Assembly (NCBI RefSeq): GCF_027111315.2
Contig: NZ_CP114289.2
Location: 3,782,001-3,846,000 of the forward strand
Origin: Flavobacterium limnophilum
GTDB lineage: Bacteria > Bacteroidota > Bacteroidia > Flavobacteriales > Flavobacteriaceae
Direction: 5' to 3'
Length of the DNA stretch: 64,000 nt
Shown here in pieces: positions 35,644-45,299 of this stretch. The notes below the pieces were generated by a model that worked only from the letters and a program-made list of their open reading frames with translations, did no database searches and was not told the DNA's origin. A program made the translations under genes and the position numbers. How positions within the stretch are numbered: position 1 is the stretch's first letter; every line of letters begins with the position of its first letter.

Positions 35644-35680
35644 ATAATGCGAGATTTTGCAATATTCTCGCATTATTTAC
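35640..35680. repeat. 15-bp-arm inverted repeat at the 3' end of fic (copy 2)
   Basis: Arms 35640-35654 (GTAAATAATGCGAGA) and 35666-35680 (its reverse complement) with an 11-nt centre. About 38 of 41 bases match the palindrome upstream of fic, in the same sequence order. It includes the fic stop codon and ends 15 bp before the tex ATG, so it may also influence tex. Confidence 0.9.
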
Positions 35681-35695
35681 TAAAAAATCAAAAAA

Positions 35696-37819
35696 ATGAC
35701 CAACATACAATTCATAGCCAAATTCGTTAACACAGCAGCCATAAACATTCAAAACACGGTTCAATTATTGGAAGAAGACTGCACGATTCCTTTTATTTCC
35801 CGTTATCGAAAAGACAAAACCGGGAATCTAGATGAGGTTCAAATCGAACAAATCGCCAAACTCCAAAAGGATTACGAAGTCATCGTAAAGCGAAAAGAAG
35901 CCATTTTAAAATCGATTGAAGAGCAAAACGCATTAACACCCGAATTGGATAAAAAAATCCAGCAGAGCTTCGATTTACAGGAATTGGAGGATTTTTATTT
36001 GCCGTTCAAAAAGAAGAAAAAAACCAAGGCCGATGTCGCCCGTGAAAAAGGATTGGAACCCTTGGCCAAAATTATGATGGCGCAAAACAACGACGATGTC
36101 GATTTTATCGCGACCAAATATTTGAACGATAACGTGATTAATGAAGATGCCGCTTTGCAAGGCGCACGCGACATTATCGCCGAATGGATTAACGAAAATA
36201 TTTATGTCCGTAAACAGTTGCGAAGACTTTTTCAGCGAAAAGCAACCATCACAACCAAGGTCGTAAAAACCAAAAAAGAGGAACAAGACGCCCAAAAATT
36301 CAATCAATATTTCGATTGGTCAGAACCTTTGACAAAAGCACCTTCGCATAGATTATTGGCGATGTTGCGTGCCGAAAATGAAGGTTTCATCAAGTTTAAA
36401 GTAGAAGTAGATATTGACGAAGCCTATGATATTATTGACGAATTGGTTTTGAAAGGGCAAAGTCCAGCCACGCCACACGTACAATTAGCGATTGAAGACA
36501 GTTATAAAAGATTGCTGAACCCTGCCATTTCAAACGAAGCTTTGCAAGAAGCAAAAGCCAAGGCTGATGCCAATTCGATTCAGGTTTTTGCCAATAATTT
36601 GGGTCAATTACTGTTGGCGCCACCTTTGGGCGAAAAACGAATTTTGGCAATCGATCCGGGATTTCGTTCGGGCTGTAAAATAGTTTGTCTAGACGAGAAA
36701 GGCGATTTGTTGTACAACGAAACCATTTATCCGCATGCGCCACAAAACGAAACGGCAATGGCGATGAAAAAGATAAAATCGATGGTCAATGCCTATAGCA
36801 TTGATGCGATTTCAATTGGAAACGGAACGGCTTCACGCGAAACTGAATTTTTTATCAAGAAAATTGCATTTGACAAGCCTGTGCAGGTTTTCATCGTTTC
36901 AGAAGCGGGTGCATCGGTATATTCCGCTTCGAAAATTGCGAGAGAAGAGTTTCCAAATTATGATGTTACGGTTCGTGGTTCGGTTTCTATCGGAAGACGA
37001 TTGTCGGATCCTTTGGCTGAATTGGTAAAAATTGACCCGAAAGCAATAGGAGTGGGGCAATACCAACACGATGTGGATCAAACCAAACTCAAGGAAGAAT
37101 TGGACAATACCGTGATTCGTTGCGTGAATTCCGTTGGGATAAACATCAATACGGCGAGCAAGCATTTGTTGGGTTACGTGAGTGGAATAGGAGAGAAGCT
37201 GGCCGAAAACATCGTGCAATACCGTTCGGAAAACGGACCTTTTGAAGACCGAAAACAATTGAAAAAAGTGCCTCGATTAGGAGAAAAAGCCTATCAACAA
37301 GGTGTCGCTTTCATCCGAATTTCGAATGCCAAAAACCCGTTGGATAATTCTGCCGTGCATCCCGAAGCTTATGGCATAGTCGAGAAAATGGCGAAAGATT
37401 TAAAACTTTCGGTAAATGATTTGATTGCCAATAAAGAAAAAACAGCTTTGATTAAAGCCGAAAATTACATCACGCCCGAAATAGGTTTATTAACACTTAA
37501 AGACATTATCAAAGAACTCGAAAAACCAGGATTAGATCCCAGAAAATCAGCTAAAGTTTTCGAATTTGACCCGAATGTAAAAACAATCAAAGACTTGAAA
37601 ACCGGAATGATTTTACCTGGAATTGTGAATAACATTACCAATTTTGGTTGCTTTGTCGATATTGGTTTGAAAGAAAGCGGCTTGGTTCACATTTCCCAAC
37701 TCAAAGCCGGTTTTGTGAGCGATGTGAATGAGGTGGTCAAACTGCACCAGCACGTTGAGGTAAAAGTAACCGAGGTGGATGAGGACAGGAAGAGAATTCA
37801 GTTGACGATGGTTTTGTAA
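35696..37819 (+). CDS. tex: Tex-family S1 RNA-binding transcription accessory protein
   Basis: A 707-residue Tex/Spt6-like nucleic-acid-binding protein. It has an N-terminal helical HTH region, a YqgF/RNase H-like domain (~315-440, KRILAIDPGFRSGCKIVCL), tandem helix-hairpin-helix motifs (~480-560, INTASKHLLGYVSGIGEKL), and a C-terminal S1 domain (~635-705, LPGIVNNITNFGCFVDIG). Tex proteins are linked to transcription and RNA handling under stress. The start is 12 bp after a short A-rich tract following the second fic palindrome. Length and domain order are normal. Confidence 0.95.
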   Translation: MTNIQFIAKFVNTAAINIQNTVQLLEEDCTIPFISRYRKDKTGNLDEVQIEQIAKLQKDYEVIVKRKEAILKSIEEQNALTPELDKKIQQSFDLQELEDFYLPFKKKKKTKADVAREKGLEPLAKIMMAQNNDDVDFIATKYLNDNVINEDAALQGARDIIAEWINENIYVRKQLRRLFQRKATITTKVVKTKKEEQDAQKFNQYFDWSEPLTKAPSHRLLAMLRAENEGFIKFKVEVDIDEAYDIIDELVLKGQSPATPHVQLAIEDSYKRLLNPAISNEALQEAKAKADANSIQVFANNLGQLLLAPPLGEKRILAIDPGFRSGCKIVCLDEKGDLLYNETIYPHAPQNETAMAMKKIKSMVNAYSIDAISIGNGTASRETEFFIKKIAFDKPVQVFIVSEAGASVYSASKIAREEFPNYDVTVRGSVSIGRRLSDPLAELVKIDPKAIGVGQYQHDVDQTKLKEELDNTVIRCVNSVGININTASKHLLGYVSGIGEKLAENIVQYRSENGPFEDRKQLKKVPRLGEKAYQQGVAFIRISNAKNPLDNSAVHPEAYGIVEKMAKDLKLSVNDLIANKEKTALIKAENYITPEIGLLTLKDIIKELEKPGLDPRKSAKVFEFDPNVKTIKDLKTGMILPGIVNNITNFGCFVDIGLKESGLVHISQLKAGFVSDVNEVVKLHQHVEVKVTEVDEDRKRIQLTMVL

Positions 37820-37824
37820 AAGCA

Positions 37825-37857
37825 AAAATCCCAAATTATATTGTAATTTGGGATTTT
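37825..37857. terminator. Terminator after tex
   Basis: A 14-bp perfect stem (37825-37838 with 37844-37857, core AATCCCAAATTA), 5-nt loop, T-rich end. It sits between convergent tex and the GH8 gene and can serve both. Confidence 0.85.
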
Positions 37858-37873
37858 ATTAGTTTAGGGCAAT

Positions 37874-39271
37874 CTATTCTAAAATCACTTTTTTAGTAAT
37901 GCTTTTTTGGTTGTTTATAACTTTTACTAAATAGACGCCAGCAGCTTTTCCTGCTAAATTTATTTCACTTTTTTCAGCAGTTGTTTTTTGTTTGGAAACA
38001 ATAGTTCCTTGGGGAGAAATCACTATAATTTCGAATTCTTTTGGAGCTGTAACTGTAAAAATTCCTTTGCTTGGATTTGGATATACCGAAATAACATCAT
38101 CGGAAGCAGTAAAATCAGCAGTTTTTAAAACTGCTGTTGGAGGTAAATAAAAATTACCAGTCAAGGCCAATAAATATAGCGTTTTTAAGGTGTGATTAAA
38201 ATAGCTATTGGGCTCATTTAAGTTTTTTAAATCAGTATAAGAGGCATCCAAATGGGTTTGGTTTTCGCCACTCATTGCAGCACAGGCAAATGCCCCAACA
38301 AAAGTAGCATTATGCCATTGTCCGCTTAACGTGCCATTTTGCTGGTAACCATCTTTTATGTTGGAAGTTCCACCTAAAGTTAACCGAACAAAATCAGATG
38401 ATTTTTTAGAATAGGTTTTGGCCTCTGCAGAGCCATACCATAAATAATCAACTGCAATTCTCCAAGGCGTTCTTGCGGCATCATAGGTATAGTTTTTTCC
38501 CTGATTGGCATATCCGCCGGCTTGTGAAGAATAATTTCCTGAAGCATCACACCAGTCTGATACTAATCCGCCAGCAGCATTGTTTTGAGTCAGATTATTA
38601 TTGATAACAGTATAAGATTTTGAGGCAACTGAATTCCAAAAAGCAGTATCATTAGTAAAAACTCCGAATGCTCTGTAATAAGCTGGCGCAAAATAAGAAG
38701 GATTGGTAATTGCAGTTCCGCCAAAAGCATCTCCTGGTTTCAGCACAAAAGTATTGGCTTCTACTTCATAAGTTTTAATGGAAGAAATTAAGGTTTTGGC
38801 ATCGTTTTTATAATTTATAGTGCCAGTACTTCCCCATTGATAGTCGGCGACAATAAGAGCAAAGGCAGCGTCTAATTCGGCATCGGTGGCTCCGTTTTGA
38901 CCTATGGTTCCTGAACAGCCATTGATTTTCCAATTCATCACGCCATTGCTGTTTACATTGTCTTTGTAATAGAGCCAAAGGGCATCAAACAGCGTTTTGT
39001 CGGTCATGTACACAGACAATAACATTCCGTAACCAATTCCTTCTGAAACGGTTTGGGATGAGGTGTCAAATTTTACTCTGGAACGTCCATTATTACAGTT
39101 TTCTACAAAATTATTTTTCCAGATAGCATAGCTGTCGACGACATCTTGACTATTTTTTGTAGTAGCCATTAAACCATTCGCATAGATTTTATTGGCTGGA
39201 AAAGACTGGGTTTGCGAATGCACAAAAGTGCCACAAACTAACAATGTGGCAAAGAAGATTATTTTTTTCAT
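37874..39271 (-). CDS. Glycoside hydrolase family 8 protein with T9SS sorting domain
   Basis: A 465-residue secreted enzyme: signal peptide (MKKIIFFATLLVCGTFVHSQ), then a GH8 (alpha/alpha)6 barrel. The likely proton donor is the glutamate of VSEGIGYGMLLSV; ATDAELDAAFALIVAD is the second family block. A type A T9SS sorting domain ends the protein (VYPNPSKGIFTVTAP, then AGVYLVKVI). GH8 members cleave beta-1,4-glucans, chitosan, xylan or lichenan; which of these cannot be told here. Together with the adjacent adhesin it suggests surface polysaccharide interaction. Confidence 0.9.
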   Translation of the reverse strand: MKKIIFFATLLVCGTFVHSQTQSFPANKIYANGLMATTKNSQDVVDSYAIWKNNFVENCNNGRSRVKFDTSSQTVSEGIGYGMLLSVYMTDKTLFDALWLYYKDNVNSNGVMNWKINGCSGTIGQNGATDAELDAAFALIVADYQWGSTGTINYKNDAKTLISSIKTYEVEANTFVLKPGDAFGGTAITNPSYFAPAYYRAFGVFTNDTAFWNSVASKSYTVINNNLTQNNAAGGLVSDWCDASGNYSSQAGGYANQGKNYTYDAARTPWRIAVDYLWYGSAEAKTYSKKSSDFVRLTLGGTSNIKDGYQQNGTLSGQWHNATFVGAFACAAMSGENQTHLDASYTDLKNLNEPNSYFNHTLKTLYLLALTGNFYLPPTAVLKTADFTASDDVISVYPNPSKGIFTVTAPKEFEIIVISPQGTIVSKQKTTAEKSEINLAGKAAGVYLVKVINNQKSITKKVILE

Positions 39272-39352
39272 TTATAATGATTTGGGGCATAAAAGTAGGC
39301 TTTTTTTGAAACTTAGTTTAATTAGTCATTACTTAAAAATCAGAATAAAAAA

Positions 39353-39499
39353 TTAGAGCCAAGGAACAATTTGCTCTTTGATTTGGGTAAGTCTCATTTT
39401 TAGATTGTAGCCAATACCTGCCAAAAGTGCATTATGAATATATCCACCACGCTTTTGAGGAAAATTAATCCTAAAGCGTGGTTTCTTTTTAAATGTGAG
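39353..39499 (-). pseudogene. Possible C-terminal remnant of a transposase
   Basis: An open stretch without a start codon reads KKKPRFRINFPQ, then RGGYIHNALLAGIGYNLKM, and ends at TAA. The pattern of an aliphatic, Ala/Gly-rich helix with NLK near the end resembles the C-termini of IS5-type transposases. The remainder of such a gene is absent: an in-frame stop precedes it and the next gene begins at 39544. It is short, so the assignment is tentative. Confidence 0.3.
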
Positions 39500-39543
39500 T
39501 CATTAACAATCAGTTTTTTATATCTTGTTTAAGGGTTGACTAA

Positions 39544-42500
39544 TTATTTTTTAATTAAAAATTTCTGGGCTTTAATTGTATTATCGCTAGTGCATATGAT
39601 AAAATAAATTCCTTCGGGTAAGTTCTCTAGGTTCAAAGTATTGACTACATTTTCTTCCAGATTGATTGATTTTATAGTTTTCCCTGATTGGTCTATTACA
39701 AGATAATTTCCTCCATAAGCGGTTATAATTTTTATTATTCCTTTACTAGGATTTGGATAAATTTTAAATTCATTTTGTTTGAATTCACCAACGGTAAGAC
39801 TATTTATAGTGATACAATTTGATGTAACAGTACATGCGCCTTCTTTAATTTCAACTTTATAATCTCCAACGGTTGAAGGAGTGTAAGATTGGTTTGTTTC
39901 ATTGGCAAGCAAAGTATTCGGGCATTTATACCATTGATAAGTAGCTCCAAATTGATTAGATGTCAATATGCCCGAACTTAAGCTTACAGTGGTATTAATA
40001 GCCGATGAATTGGTTATTGTCAAATTCAAAGTTTTGGTATTGCAACCCACCACATTGGTATAAACTCCAGAAGTGGTATAAGCAGTATTGTTTTCAGGCC
40101 AAGTATAAGTATCGCAAGCGGTTACTGTTTGGCTGGATGCCGATGATTTGGTTATGGTCAAATTCAAAGTTTTGGTATCACAACCCACCACATTGGAATA
40201 AACTCCAGAAGTGGTATAAGCAGTATTGTTTTCAGGCCAAGTATAAGTATCACAAGCGGTTACTGTTTGGTTGGATGCCGATGATTTTGTTATGGTCAAA
40301 TTCAAAGTTTTGGTATCACAACCCACCACATTGGTATAAACTCCAGAAGTGGTATAAGCAGTATTGTTTTCAGGCCAAGTATAAGTATCGCAAGCGGTTA
40401 CAGTTTGGCTGGATGCCGATGATTTTGTTATGGTCAAATTCAAAGTTTTGGTATCACAACCCACCACATTGGTATAAACTCCAGAAGTGGTATAAGCAGT
40501 ATTGTTTTCAGGCCAAGTATAAGTATCGCAAGCGGTTACTGTTTGGCTGGATGTCGATGATTTTGTTATGGTCAAATTCAAAGTTTTGGTATCACAACCC
40601 ACCACATTGGTATAAACTCCAGAAGTGGTATAAGCAGTATTGTTTTCAGGCCAAGTATAAGTATCACAAGCGGTTACTGTTTGGCTGGATGCCGATGATT
40701 TGGTTATGGTCAAATTCAAAGTTTTGGTATCACAACCCACCACATTGGTATAAACTCCAGAAGTGGTATAAGCAGTATTGTTTTCAGGCCAAGTATAAGT
40801 ATCACAAGCGGTTACTGTTTGGTTGGATGCCGATGATTTTGTTATGGTCAAATTCAAAGTTTTGGTATCACAACCCACCACATTGGTATAAACTCCAGAA
40901 GTGGTATAAGCAGTATTGTTTTCAGGCCAAGTATAAGTATCACAAGCGGTTACTGTTTGGTTGGATGCCGATGATTTGGTTATGGTCAAATTCAAAGTTT
41001 TGGTATCACAACCCACCACATTGGTATAAACTCCAGAAGTGGTATAAGCAGTATTGTTTTCAGGCCAAGTATAAGTATCACAAGCGGTTACTGTTTGGTT
41101 GGATGCCGATGATTTGGTTATGGTCAAATTCAAAGTTTTGGTATCACAACCCACCACATTAGTGTAAACTCCAGAAGTGGTATAAGCAGTATTGTTTTCA
41201 GGCCAAGTATAAGTATCGCAAGCGGTTACAGTTTGGCTGGATGCCGATGATTTTGTTATGGTCAAATTCAAAGTTTTGGTATCACAACCCACCACATTGG
41301 TATAAACTCCAGAAGTGGTATAAGCAGTATTGTTTTCAGGCCAAGTATAAGTATCGCAAGCGGTTACTGTTTCGGCAGCTGATGTTGTCGATGGAGTACC
41401 GGTCACTGTTTTTACTAATAATCTGTCACTTGCACAATAGGCAGTTTCACAAGCCACACAATAAGTAGTATTATTTGTTGTAGGGGTTGCGGTTACTGAT
41501 GTTCCCGTTGCAAAACTGGTGCCTCCTGCCAAAGTTGTGTACCAAGTAGCTGTTGTACCAAGAGGACAAGTGGCATTTAGTGTCACAGGAGTGCTACCCA
41601 AACATGGAATGTTTTCCGTAGTATTTGTAAATGTTGCATTTCCGGGTTTTATTGAAGTTGTCGTAATGTTTGAATTTACTGTTGCAAAATTAGTTCCACT
41701 TACAGACGCCATGTTTGTTACGGCGCAAGTAGTTGCCGGCAATACATTTGCAGCATTAATTGTTGCACTAAAAGTGATTACGGTTCCTTTTCCTGCAGGT
41801 AAAGTAAATGGCCCTACCAAAATTGTTTCTGTTGTTGCATTGGCTGAACTATTTTTAGCAGATTGATTGGTCTTTGCAAGTGTACTATTTTGAATTTCTG
41901 CGATTGGAGTTGTTTGTTCTTCAACATTTTTAGGTGCTGCAATTTTTGATGCTGATGCGTTACTAGGAACAAGGACTGTTCCTGATTCGATTGTTCCTCC
42001 GCCTTGTTCGTCTATAGCTGTTCCTGGATTTGCACTATTATTTGCATTCCAAAAAGAGGCAAGTGCTGTAGTTCTGTCACCTGTTCCATTTACTAAAGGA
42101 GTTGTTCCTTGCAAAATTACTTTATTGCCTAAGCCCTGAGCCAATACATCGAAAGTTGCAACAAGATTAGTTACAGGGCTATTAGTTGTATTATTTCCAA
42201 TATTTGCGGCACTTATTAAAGAAGTTGTCGAAGTTCCTATTGAAATTACCCCAATATGTGCGTATGAATTTGCCACTAAACTAATGTTGTTGTTTTTTAT
42301 GCTGGCATCCATTCTGGCGTTTGCGGTAAAAATATTATTATCATTTGCTTCAGATAAAATACCATAGTTACTGGCATTGGTGATGGAATTATTTAATATT
42401 TCTGTAATATGTTTAGCATTTCCATAAGCTGCAACTGAAATACCATTGGAAACAGATCCTGTTCCACTACCATCAATTGTGTTAGAATTTATTCTTCCAT

Positions 42501-44439
42501 TCATGGTGGCATTATCCTGACTTCCAACATTACAAGTAAAGCTTCCATTGAAACTTGATTTTATGGTATTGTTTATTATATTATAGTTTACTGTTGCCGA
42601 TCCAGTTGATTGCAATGACAAACCATTGCTACCCGGGCTTGAAGCTGCTGCATTTATAGTGTTTCCTTCAGCAATTGTGTTTCCTCCAACTTGTATGTTG
42701 TTTGTTGAAGTGCCACCAAAATTTAGTGTTAAACCATATTCTTTAGAATTAGAAAAATCGTTGCTTTTTAACACTAAAGTATTATTTGAAGTTCCGTAAC
42801 CTTCAAAAACAAAGTTACTTCCACCGTTTGCTTTATTAAAAGAATTTTTAAATTGACACGCTGTTATGGTTAGATTTGAAGTTCCCTGGTCATTATAAGC
42901 ATAAAAACCACGCCCCCAGGAATCATTAACATTTGTATTGGTTATGGAAGAGGTCCCTTTGAGATTTGTAGCGTATATACCACCAACATTTGAGCTTGCC
43001 ACATTACTTCCACAACCAGTTAAAGTACTGTTGTTTAATGTAAAATTAGTTACATTGTTTATTGAGATGCCAAAATTATTGTTTGTACCGGTAACCGAAA
43101 TATTGTCTAATGCAATTCCGGTACTTCCAACCAATGAAATAGCAGCATTGATTGAACCCACAAAATTCATGTTTTTAAGCGAAATGTTTGTACATGAATT
43201 AAAATGAGCTCCTTTGTCGGATACGTTTTGAATTGTACCTCCGGATCCGGCAGTAGTTCCAGTTCCAGTGACTTGAAAACTCCCTGTTGTATTGGTCATA
43301 ATTATTCCTCCCGCACCTCCATTCGAAGAAATACTTTTAAAGATACAGTCTAAAACGCCACCTCCATTAATGCTTACGGCAGTAGTATTTCCTCCTGTTA
43401 TGGTAACATCTCTTACTTTTAAAGTTCCAACGCTAGAACCCGTCATGTTGGAAGAAAGTATAACTCCTTGAATGTCATTATTAGAACTAAGTGTTATAGC
43501 AGAAAAAGTTGGGCTAGTACCACCAGTTGTTGGCAATACATTGCTGTAAGAAGGAACTGTTAGACCTAATATTGATACTAAACTGGCTGTCGCTCCCTGT
43601 CCAATCACTTTTTGATTGGTTGACAAAGTCAATGTGGTACCGCTACTTCCAGTACCTGTGTAAATAAAAACGGGGTTAGATCCCGTGCCAACAGCATTCT
43701 GTACTAATTTAAAAGGACTTAATAAAGTACCATTTCCGTTTGTTGCCACTGAACTATTTACAAAATAGATAGGTGTTGATATTGTAATGTTGACTGTTCC
43801 TGTATTTGTTTTTCCGCCGGCATTTGTAAGTGTATAAGTAAAACTGTCGGCACCGGAATAACCAGCTGTTGGATAGTAGGTAAAGGAACCGTCTGTGGAT
43901 AAAGCAGCAGTTCCATGAGCTCCATTTGCCAATATGGCCACAGTCATCGCCGTTCCGTCAGGACTAACATCGTTGGCTAAAACACCCTGAGCCGCATTTA
44001 GTGTAATTCCAACATTTCCGATGCAGTTATAAGCGTCATTTACAGCAATTGGAGTTACTTTAAGAGAATTGGGAACTAATGTCAAATTAGCATCCAAAAT
44101 GTCTTGAAAAGTTGCTCCAGTGGCATCCGTTCCAGTATTATTTATAGTGATGGTAAAGTCAAGTTGTGATCCAGGTTGAGCATTTCCTCCGCCATTTATG
44201 GCAACTGCATTGGTAACACTGACCGTTGCAGCAACAATTGAATTAGCGATTGCTTCTTTTTTGACCGGAGATGATTCAATTTTGCTATTAGTCTCCTTGC
44301 CAACAATTTTTTTCTCGACTTTTGCTATCTGCTTTACAAGTTGAGCAACAACATTTTCCTTGATAAGGGTGTTATATGACATTCCGAATGTAAGGAACCC
44401 TAGTAGTATTGTAACAATTAAGAGTTTGTTTTTTTTCAT
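39544..44439 (-). CDS. Giant T9SS-secreted adhesin: DUF11, cadherin-like, beta-helix and ten tandem repeats
   Basis: A 1631-residue surface protein. Order: an N-terminal membrane or signal segment (LLIVTILLGFLTFGMSY), a DUF11-like domain (~70-120), a VCBS/cadherin-like domain (~125-225, NDVSPDGTAMTVAILANG), and a right-handed beta-helix rich in Ser/Thr/Asn turns (~230-850). An Ig-like region around a two-cysteine block follows (~880-1020). Ten 46-residue repeats (TVTACDTYTWPENNTAY..., ~1024-1483), each with two cysteines, precede a type A sorting domain (~1560-1631, FKIYPNPSKGIIKII). The repeats resemble SprB-type flavobacterial adhesins. It probably mediates attachment or gliding; this is inferred. 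Confidence 0.88.
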   Translation of the reverse strand: MKKNKLLIVTILLGFLTFGMSYNTLIKENVVAQLVKQIAKVEKKIVGKETNSKIESSPVKKEAIANSIVAATVSVTNAVAINGGGNAQPGSQLDFTITINNTGTDATGATFQDILDANLTLVPNSLKVTPIAVNDAYNCIGNVGITLNAAQGVLANDVSPDGTAMTVAILANGAHGTAALSTDGSFTYYPTAGYSGADSFTYTLTNAGGKTNTGTVNITISTPIYFVNSSVATNGNGTLLSPFKLVQNAVGTGSNPVFIYTGTGSSGTTLTLSTNQKVIGQGATASLVSILGLTVPSYSNVLPTTGGTSPTFSAITLSSNNDIQGVILSSNMTGSSVGTLKVRDVTITGGNTTAVSINGGGVLDCIFKSISSNGGAGGIIMTNTTGSFQVTGTGTTAGSGGTIQNVSDKGAHFNSCTNISLKNMNFVGSINAAISLVGSTGIALDNISVTGTNNNFGISINNVTNFTLNNSTLTGCGSNVASSNVGGIYATNLKGTSSITNTNVNDSWGRGFYAYNDQGTSNLTITACQFKNSFNKANGGSNFVFEGYGTSNNTLVLKSNDFSNSKEYGLTLNFGGTSTNNIQVGGNTIAEGNTINAAASSPGSNGLSLQSTGSATVNYNIINNTIKSSFNGSFTCNVGSQDNATMNGRINSNTIDGSGTGSVSNGISVAAYGNAKHITEILNNSITNASNYGILSEANDNNIFTANARMDASIKNNNISLVANSYAHIGVISIGTSTTSLISAANIGNNTTNSPVTNLVATFDVLAQGLGNKVILQGTTPLVNGTGDRTTALASFWNANNSANPGTAIDEQGGGTIESGTVLVPSNASASKIAAPKNVEEQTTPIAEIQNSTLAKTNQSAKNSSANATTETILVGPFTLPAGKGTVITFSATINAANVLPATTCAVTNMASVSGTNFATVNSNITTTSIKPGNATFTNTTENIPCLGSTPVTLNATCPLGTTATWYTTLAGGTSFATGTSVTATPTTNNTTYCVACETAYCASDRLLVKTVTGTPSTTSAAETVTACDTYTWPENNTAYTTSGVYTNVVGCDTKTLNLTITKSSASSQTVTACDTYTWPENNTAYTTSGVYTNVVGCDTKTLNLTITKSSASNQTVTACDTYTWPENNTAYTTSGVYTNVVGCDTKTLNLTITKSSASNQTVTACDTYTWPENNTAYTTSGVYTNVVGCDTKTLNLTITKSSASNQTVTACDTYTWPENNTAYTTSGVYTNVVGCDTKTLNLTITKSSASSQTVTACDTYTWPENNTAYTTSGVYTNVVGCDTKTLNLTITKSSTSSQTVTACDTYTWPENNTAYTTSGVYTNVVGCDTKTLNLTITKSSASSQTVTACDTYTWPENNTAYTTSGVYTNVVGCDTKTLNLTITKSSASNQTVTACDTYTWPENNTAYTTSGVYSNVVGCDTKTLNLTITKSSASSQTVTACDTYTWPENNTAYTTSGVYTNVVGCNTKTLNLTITNSSAINTTVSLSSGILTSNQFGATYQWYKCPNTLLANETNQSYTPSTVGDYKVEIKEGACTVTSNCITINSLTVGEFKQNEFKIYPNPSKGIIKIITAYGGNYLVIDQSGKTIKSINLEENVVNTLNLENLPEGIYFIICTSDNTIKAQKFLIKK
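39991..41370. repeat. Ten tandem 138-bp coding repeats
   Basis: Exactly ten units of 138 bp (46 codons), marked by CAAGCGGTTAC-type sequence at 40115, 40253, 40391, 40529, 40667, 40805, 40943, 41081, 41219 and 41357. Units differ by only a few bases (for example atcgc/atcac, Ser/Thr and Asn/Ser changes), showing recent duplication or gene conversion. Because 138 is a multiple of three, the antisense strand also stays open here. Confidence 0.95.
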
Positions 44440-44466
44440 TTTTTTTACTTTAAAGAGTTAGCACAA

Positions 44467-44766
44467 TTAAGAAAATACGGCTTCGTATCTCATCCCGAAA
44501 CTATCAAAACCTAGCGGAGAAAGAAACAATTCTAAATTGCCTTTTTGAGGATGGATAATGGTAAAAATACCTTGTTGGTAATATTCGTTTTTTTGTTCTG
44601 TACGGAAAACTATGGAAAAAGGACTCCTTTCCAAAGGAGAATAATTATTCAGCTTTGTTACTTCAATTAACTCTGCATCAAGCTGAATTTCATCAGAAAT
44701 TTGAATCGTGAATACCTTGTTTAAGTGTGGGTCAAAATCATTTAAAGTAAGTAAAGCTATATCCAT
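44467..44766 (-). CDS. DUF6916 family protein
   Basis: A 99-residue protein with LLTLNDFDPHLNKVFTIQ, an internal SPFSIVFRTEQ and the C-terminal block GNLELFLSPLGFDSFGMRYEAVF. These fit the DUF6916 pattern as I know it; members are encoded beside tail-collar proteins. Function unknown. It starts 27 bp after the GNAT gene stop, in the same direction, so it belongs to the collar-protein operon. Confidence 0.7.
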   Translation of the reverse strand: MDIALLTLNDFDPHLNKVFTIQISDEIQLDAELIEVTKLNNYSPLERSPFSIVFRTEQKNEYYQQGIFTIIHPQKGNLELFLSPLGFDSFGMRYEAVFS

Positions 44767-44792
44767 TTGTTATATTTTCTTGTTTGTCGGTT

Positions 44793-45287
44793 TCATTCAG
44801 GACGCCACTCCATTAAATGGTAGACACCATTTGTTTCGCTAATTTTTGTAAATCCCAATTTCTTGTATAAATTCATGGCAGGATTAAAACTTTCTACATG
44901 AATAGTAACATTCCTATTCACTTTTGCGGCCTTTTTTATTATTTCTTCCAAAATAGAACTGCCAATATTTTTTTTTCGCCAATCTGGCAAAAGAGTAATA
45001 TCTATAATTCGAATACCCTTATTTTCAAAAAAGAAATCAATGTACAGTCTTCCAATTGTAGTATTCTCTTTCTCAATTATATAGAATTTTGCCCCGATAT
45101 AATTTTTTTGATAATATTCATGCTGGGCAAAAAACTGCTGTTCAATAAACATGTTTTTTTGTTCTTCGCTCCAATTGGTTCCTTTTTCTAATTCTTCCGT
45201 GCGTGTGCTGCCGTATATTTTACACAAAACAGATAAATCACTTTCGTGAATGTCTCGAAGATTAATATTTTTTATATCTAAATCCAA
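44793..45287 (-). CDS. GNAT-family N-acetyltransferase
   Basis: A 164-residue GNAT protein. The acetyl-CoA-binding motif A is IDITLLPDWRKKNIGSSILEE (R/QxxGxG/A-like), followed by VTIHVESFNPAMNLYKKLGF (motif B). The substrate is not predictable; it might acetylate a neighbour's N-terminus or lysines (inference). It starts 12 bp after the collar gene, within the operon. Confidence 0.88.
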   Translation of the reverse strand: MDLDIKNINLRDIHESDLSVLCKIYGSTRTEELEKGTNWSEEQKNMFIEQQFFAQHEYYQKNYIGAKFYIIEKENTTIGRLYIDFFFENKGIRIIDITLLPDWRKKNIGSSILEEIIKKAAKVNRNVTIHVESFNPAMNLYKKLGFTKISETNGVYHLMEWRPE

Positions 45288-45299
45288 TGCAATAATTAA

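Noticed and set aside
40005..41162. Long antisense frame (385 codons) through the adhesin repeats
   Set aside because: It exists only because the 138-bp unit is a multiple of three and lacks stops in that frame; the predicted protein is a low-complexity repeat with no promoter.
39991..41370. Tandem repeats considered as a CRISPR array
   Set aside because: Units are contiguous, in frame and coding, with no unique spacers and no cas genes.
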